Shown here in pieces: positions 5,171 through 6,511 of a DNA stretch of 6,511 nucleotides. The position numbers and the translations under genes are program-made. The stretch's first letter is position 1. Each line of letters opens with the position of its first letter. Source of the DNA: Paracoccaceae bacterium (GTDB lineage Bacteria > Pseudomonadota > Alphaproteobacteria > Rhodobacterales > Rhodobacteraceae); NCBI GenBank assembly GCA_002746395.1, contig NVXA01000006.1, forward strand, positions 82,564 through 89,074, read 5' to 3'. Below the pieces are notes generated by a model. It worked only from the letters and a program-made list of their open reading frames with translations. It did not search any database and was not told where the DNA came from.

Positions 5171-6100
5171 TTATTCTCCTGCTGCTTTTGCCCCGGCGGG
5201 ATCGTTCACTGCTTTACATGTTATTTCGCGATCAATTCGGCGGATCATGCCACCAAGGGCCTTGCCAGCACCGATTTCCCAGATTTCGTCTACGCCTTGC
5301 GCGGCCATAAACAACACGCTTTCACGCCAACGTACGGAACCCGTGACCTGCGTCACGAGATGTGCACGTAGCTCGCTGGGGTTCGAACACGCCTCGGCCA
5401 GAACATTAACGACAACCGGAACGCTTGGGGTGTTGAAGGTCACGTCCTTAAGGGCGGCCTCCATCACGCGGGCGGCTGGTTCCATCAACGAACAATGGAA
5501 CGGCGCACTTACGGGCAGAATTACGGCACGTTTGGCGCCAGCCTCTTTGGCCAGAACACATGCGCGTTCAACGGCGGCCTTATCGCCGGATACAACCACC
5601 TGCCCCGGATCATTATCGTTGGCCGCCTGACAAACATCGCCTTGCGCCGCCGCTTCGGCCACGGCCTTTGCTGCCGCGAAATCAAGTCCCAACAATGCCG
5701 CCATCGCACCAACACCAACAGGAACTGCTTCTTGCATCGCCTGACCGCGCGTTTTCAACAAGCGTGCCGTATCAGACAGCGAAAGCACGCCCGCAGCGCA
5801 CAACGCCGAGTATTCACCAAGCGAATGTCCGGCCACATATGCCGCATCCGTCACCTGCACGCCTTCAGCATTCAGGGCTGCCATTGCAGCCATAGACGTT
5901 GCCATCAACGCAGGTTGCGCGTTTTCGGTCAAGGTAAGGTCAGCGATATCGCCTTCCCAGATCAGAGCTGAAAGGTTTTGACCCAAGGCGTCGTTCACCT
6001 CGTCAAATATGGCTTTAGCGGCGGGGTATGCGTCGGCGAAGGCTTTGCCCATCCCGATGGATTGCGCCCCTTGGCCCGGAAATACGAATGCTTTTGTCAT
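5171..6100 (-). CDS. fabD: Malonyl-CoA:acyl-carrier-protein transacylase
   Basis: This 309-residue enzyme moves malonyl from CoA to ACP, supplying the two-carbon donor for fatty-acid chain extension in the cytoplasm. The N-terminal 'FPGQGAQ' (7-13) helps form the oxyanion hole. The nucleophile S93 lies in 'GHSLGEYSAL', R118 in 'TRGQAMQ' is the expected malonyl carboxylate-binding arginine, and H202 in 'PFHCSLM' completes the catalytic pair. Length is normal for FabD. The start at 6100 follows GAGGG (ccctc at 6105-6109), four bases upstream. It is the first gene of the fabD-fabG unit and diverges from the FAD oxidoreductase gene, with 124 bases between the two start codons. No sign of truncation or frameshift is seen. 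Confidence 0.97.
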   Translation of the reverse strand: MTKAFVFPGQGAQSIGMGKAFADAYPAAKAIFDEVNDALGQNLSALIWEGDIADLTLTENAQPALMATSMAAMAALNAEGVQVTDAAYVAGHSLGEYSALCAAGVLSLSDTARLLKTRGQAMQEAVPVGVGAMAALLGLDFAAAKAVAEAAAQGDVCQAANDNDPGQVVVSGDKAAVERACVLAKEAGAKRAVILPVSAPFHCSLMEPAARVMEAALKDVTFNTPSVPVVVNVLAEACSNPSELRAHLVTQVTGSVRWRESVLFMAAQGVDEIWEIGAGKALGGMIRRIDREITCKAVNDPAGAKAAGE

Positions 6101-6127
6101 GTGACCCTCGTTTTGTTCAATCCCCGA

Positions 6128-6133
6128 ACTATA
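6128..6133 (-). promoter_or_regulatory. Possible -10 element for fabD
   Basis: The minus strand reads TATAGT here, five of six consensus bases, which would put the transcript start about 20 bases before the fabD start codon. The matching -35 region is poor, so the promoter may need an activator or may lie elsewhere. This is a weak call. Confidence 0.3.
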
Positions 6134-6137
6134 GCTT

Positions 6138-6179
6138 GACCGGAAATCGAATTACAGACCGGATTTCACCACATCCGGT
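6138..6179. promoter_or_regulatory. Repeated CCGG half-sites in the fabD divergent region
   Basis: GACCGG occurs twice in direct orientation (6138-6143 and 6157-6162), 19 bases apart. The second copy is part of a 7-bp inverted repeat, ACCGGAT (6158-6164) with ATCCGGT (6173-6179), around an eight-base spacer. The repeats lie just upstream of the possible fabD -10 element, where an activator or repressor could act on either divergent gene. A short T-stretch follows the inverted repeat on the plus strand, but no plus-strand gene ends here, so a terminator is unlikely. Confidence 0.45.
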
Positions 6180-6224
6180 GTTTTACCAACTTTAACTTTT
6201 GAAACAGAAGTGCCACAAACCCGT

Positions 6225-6511
6225 ATGACTATGAATCCAGATACACCCCATGGTTCCATATGGGAAGAAACCGCGACACGGATGCCCACGGATTGCTTGC
6301 GCGAAGATGCGTCATCCGAGGTGGTTGTTATTGGCGGCGGCCTAACTGGGCTAAGCGCCGCGCTGCACCTTGCTAAGCGTGGGAAAGCCGTGACCGTGAT
6401 CGAGGCCAAAACCATCGGCTTTGGCGGTTCAGGGCGCAACAATGGGCAGGTGATCCCGACCCTTGCAGCGGTTGAGCCCGACGCGATGATCGCGCGACAC
6501 GGCGAAGTTGG
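6225..6511 (+). CDS. FAD-dependent oxidoreductase, DAO/DadA type (N-terminal part)
   Basis: The frame is open from an ATG at 6225 to the end of the window (95 codons seen), so the gene continues outside. After a lead of about 30 residues comes a Rossmann dinucleotide-binding unit: 'VVVIGGGLTGLSAALHLAKRG' at 33-53, with the G-x-G-x-x-G glycines G37, G39 and G42, then 'VTVIEA', whose E60 would bind the FAD ribose. 'GFGGSGRNNGQ' (65-75) follows, typical of the D-amino-acid-oxidase-like family (glycine/sarcosine oxidases, DadA, gamma-glutamylputrescine oxidase). Such enzymes oxidise amines or amino acids; the substrate-binding part is outside the window, so the substrate is unknown. The ribosome site is weak: AGAAG at 6206-6210 is 14 bases from the ATG, and a second in-frame ATG is at 6231. 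The start is therefore less certain than for the other genes. Confidence 0.85.
   Translation, partial: MTMNPDTPHGSIWEETATRMPTDCLREDASSEVVVIGGGLTGLSAALHLAKRGKAVTVIEAKTIGFGGSGRNNGQVIPTLAAVEPDAMIARHGEV

Noticed and set aside
5495..5971. Plus-strand open frame of 158 codons antisense to fabD
   Set aside because: fabD is intact with all catalytic residues; the antisense translation is rich in Arg, His and Cys with no domain.
6152..6442. Minus-strand open frame antisense to the FAD oxidoreductase start
   Set aside because: The plus strand encodes a clear Rossmann FAD-binding motif here.
1..6511. CRISPR array, tRNA, rRNA, insertion sequence or phage attachment site
   Set aside because: No regularly spaced repeats, tRNA cloverleaf, rRNA segment, transposase frame or terminal inverted repeats were seen on either strand by eye.

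Overview
The window looks like an alphaproteobacterial chromosome, most probably from the Rhodobacterales (Roseobacter-like). This is inferred from the style of the FabD, FabG and AcpP proteins, the clean AGGAGG-type ribosome sites, the moderate GC content and the gene mix. No rRNA or other marker gene is present to fix the species.

Layout. Positions 1-1574 (+) hold the 3' end of a LysR-type regulator gene, whose stop codon overlaps the start of a metal-dependent amidohydrolase most like 8-oxoguanine deaminase. Converging on it from the minus strand (1584-2693) are two genes read right to left: a cytoplasmic DsbA/HCCA-isomerase-like thioredoxin-fold protein with a CxxA active site, then a small secreted protein of unknown function. 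Next comes acpP (2898-3131, minus), with its own promoter, a structured leader and a rho-independent terminator. On the plus strand from about 3374 to 4364 is a self-contained cassette: a sigma70-like promoter, a cobalamin riboswitch with its P1 helix and B12 box visible, and a solitary CbiM/NikM-like membrane protein. A strong bidirectional terminator closes it. From 4431 to 6100 (minus) lies the fabD-fabG operon. After a divergent intergenic region containing repeated CCGG half-sites, a FAD-dependent oxidoreductase gene (DAO/DadA type) starts at 6225 and runs off the end.

How the genes work together. fabD (malonyl loading), acpP (acyl carrier) and fabG (ketoacyl reduction) form the core of type II fatty-acid synthesis. 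Here the fab block is split by the oppositely oriented, B12-regulated transporter cassette, so fabDG and acpP must be separate transcripts. No fabF follows acpP. The riboswitch implies that the transporter-like gene is switched off when cobalamin is plentiful, which fits cobalt uptake for B12 synthesis. The LysR/amidohydrolase pair looks like a purine-salvage or catabolic unit, and the final oxidoreductase probably belongs to amine or amino-acid catabolism.

Novelty. Most of the window is recognisable. The points that most deserve a second look are the solitary riboswitch-controlled CbiM-like protein inside the fab locus, the palindrome at the predicted acpP transcription start, and the CxxA thioredoxin-like protein.
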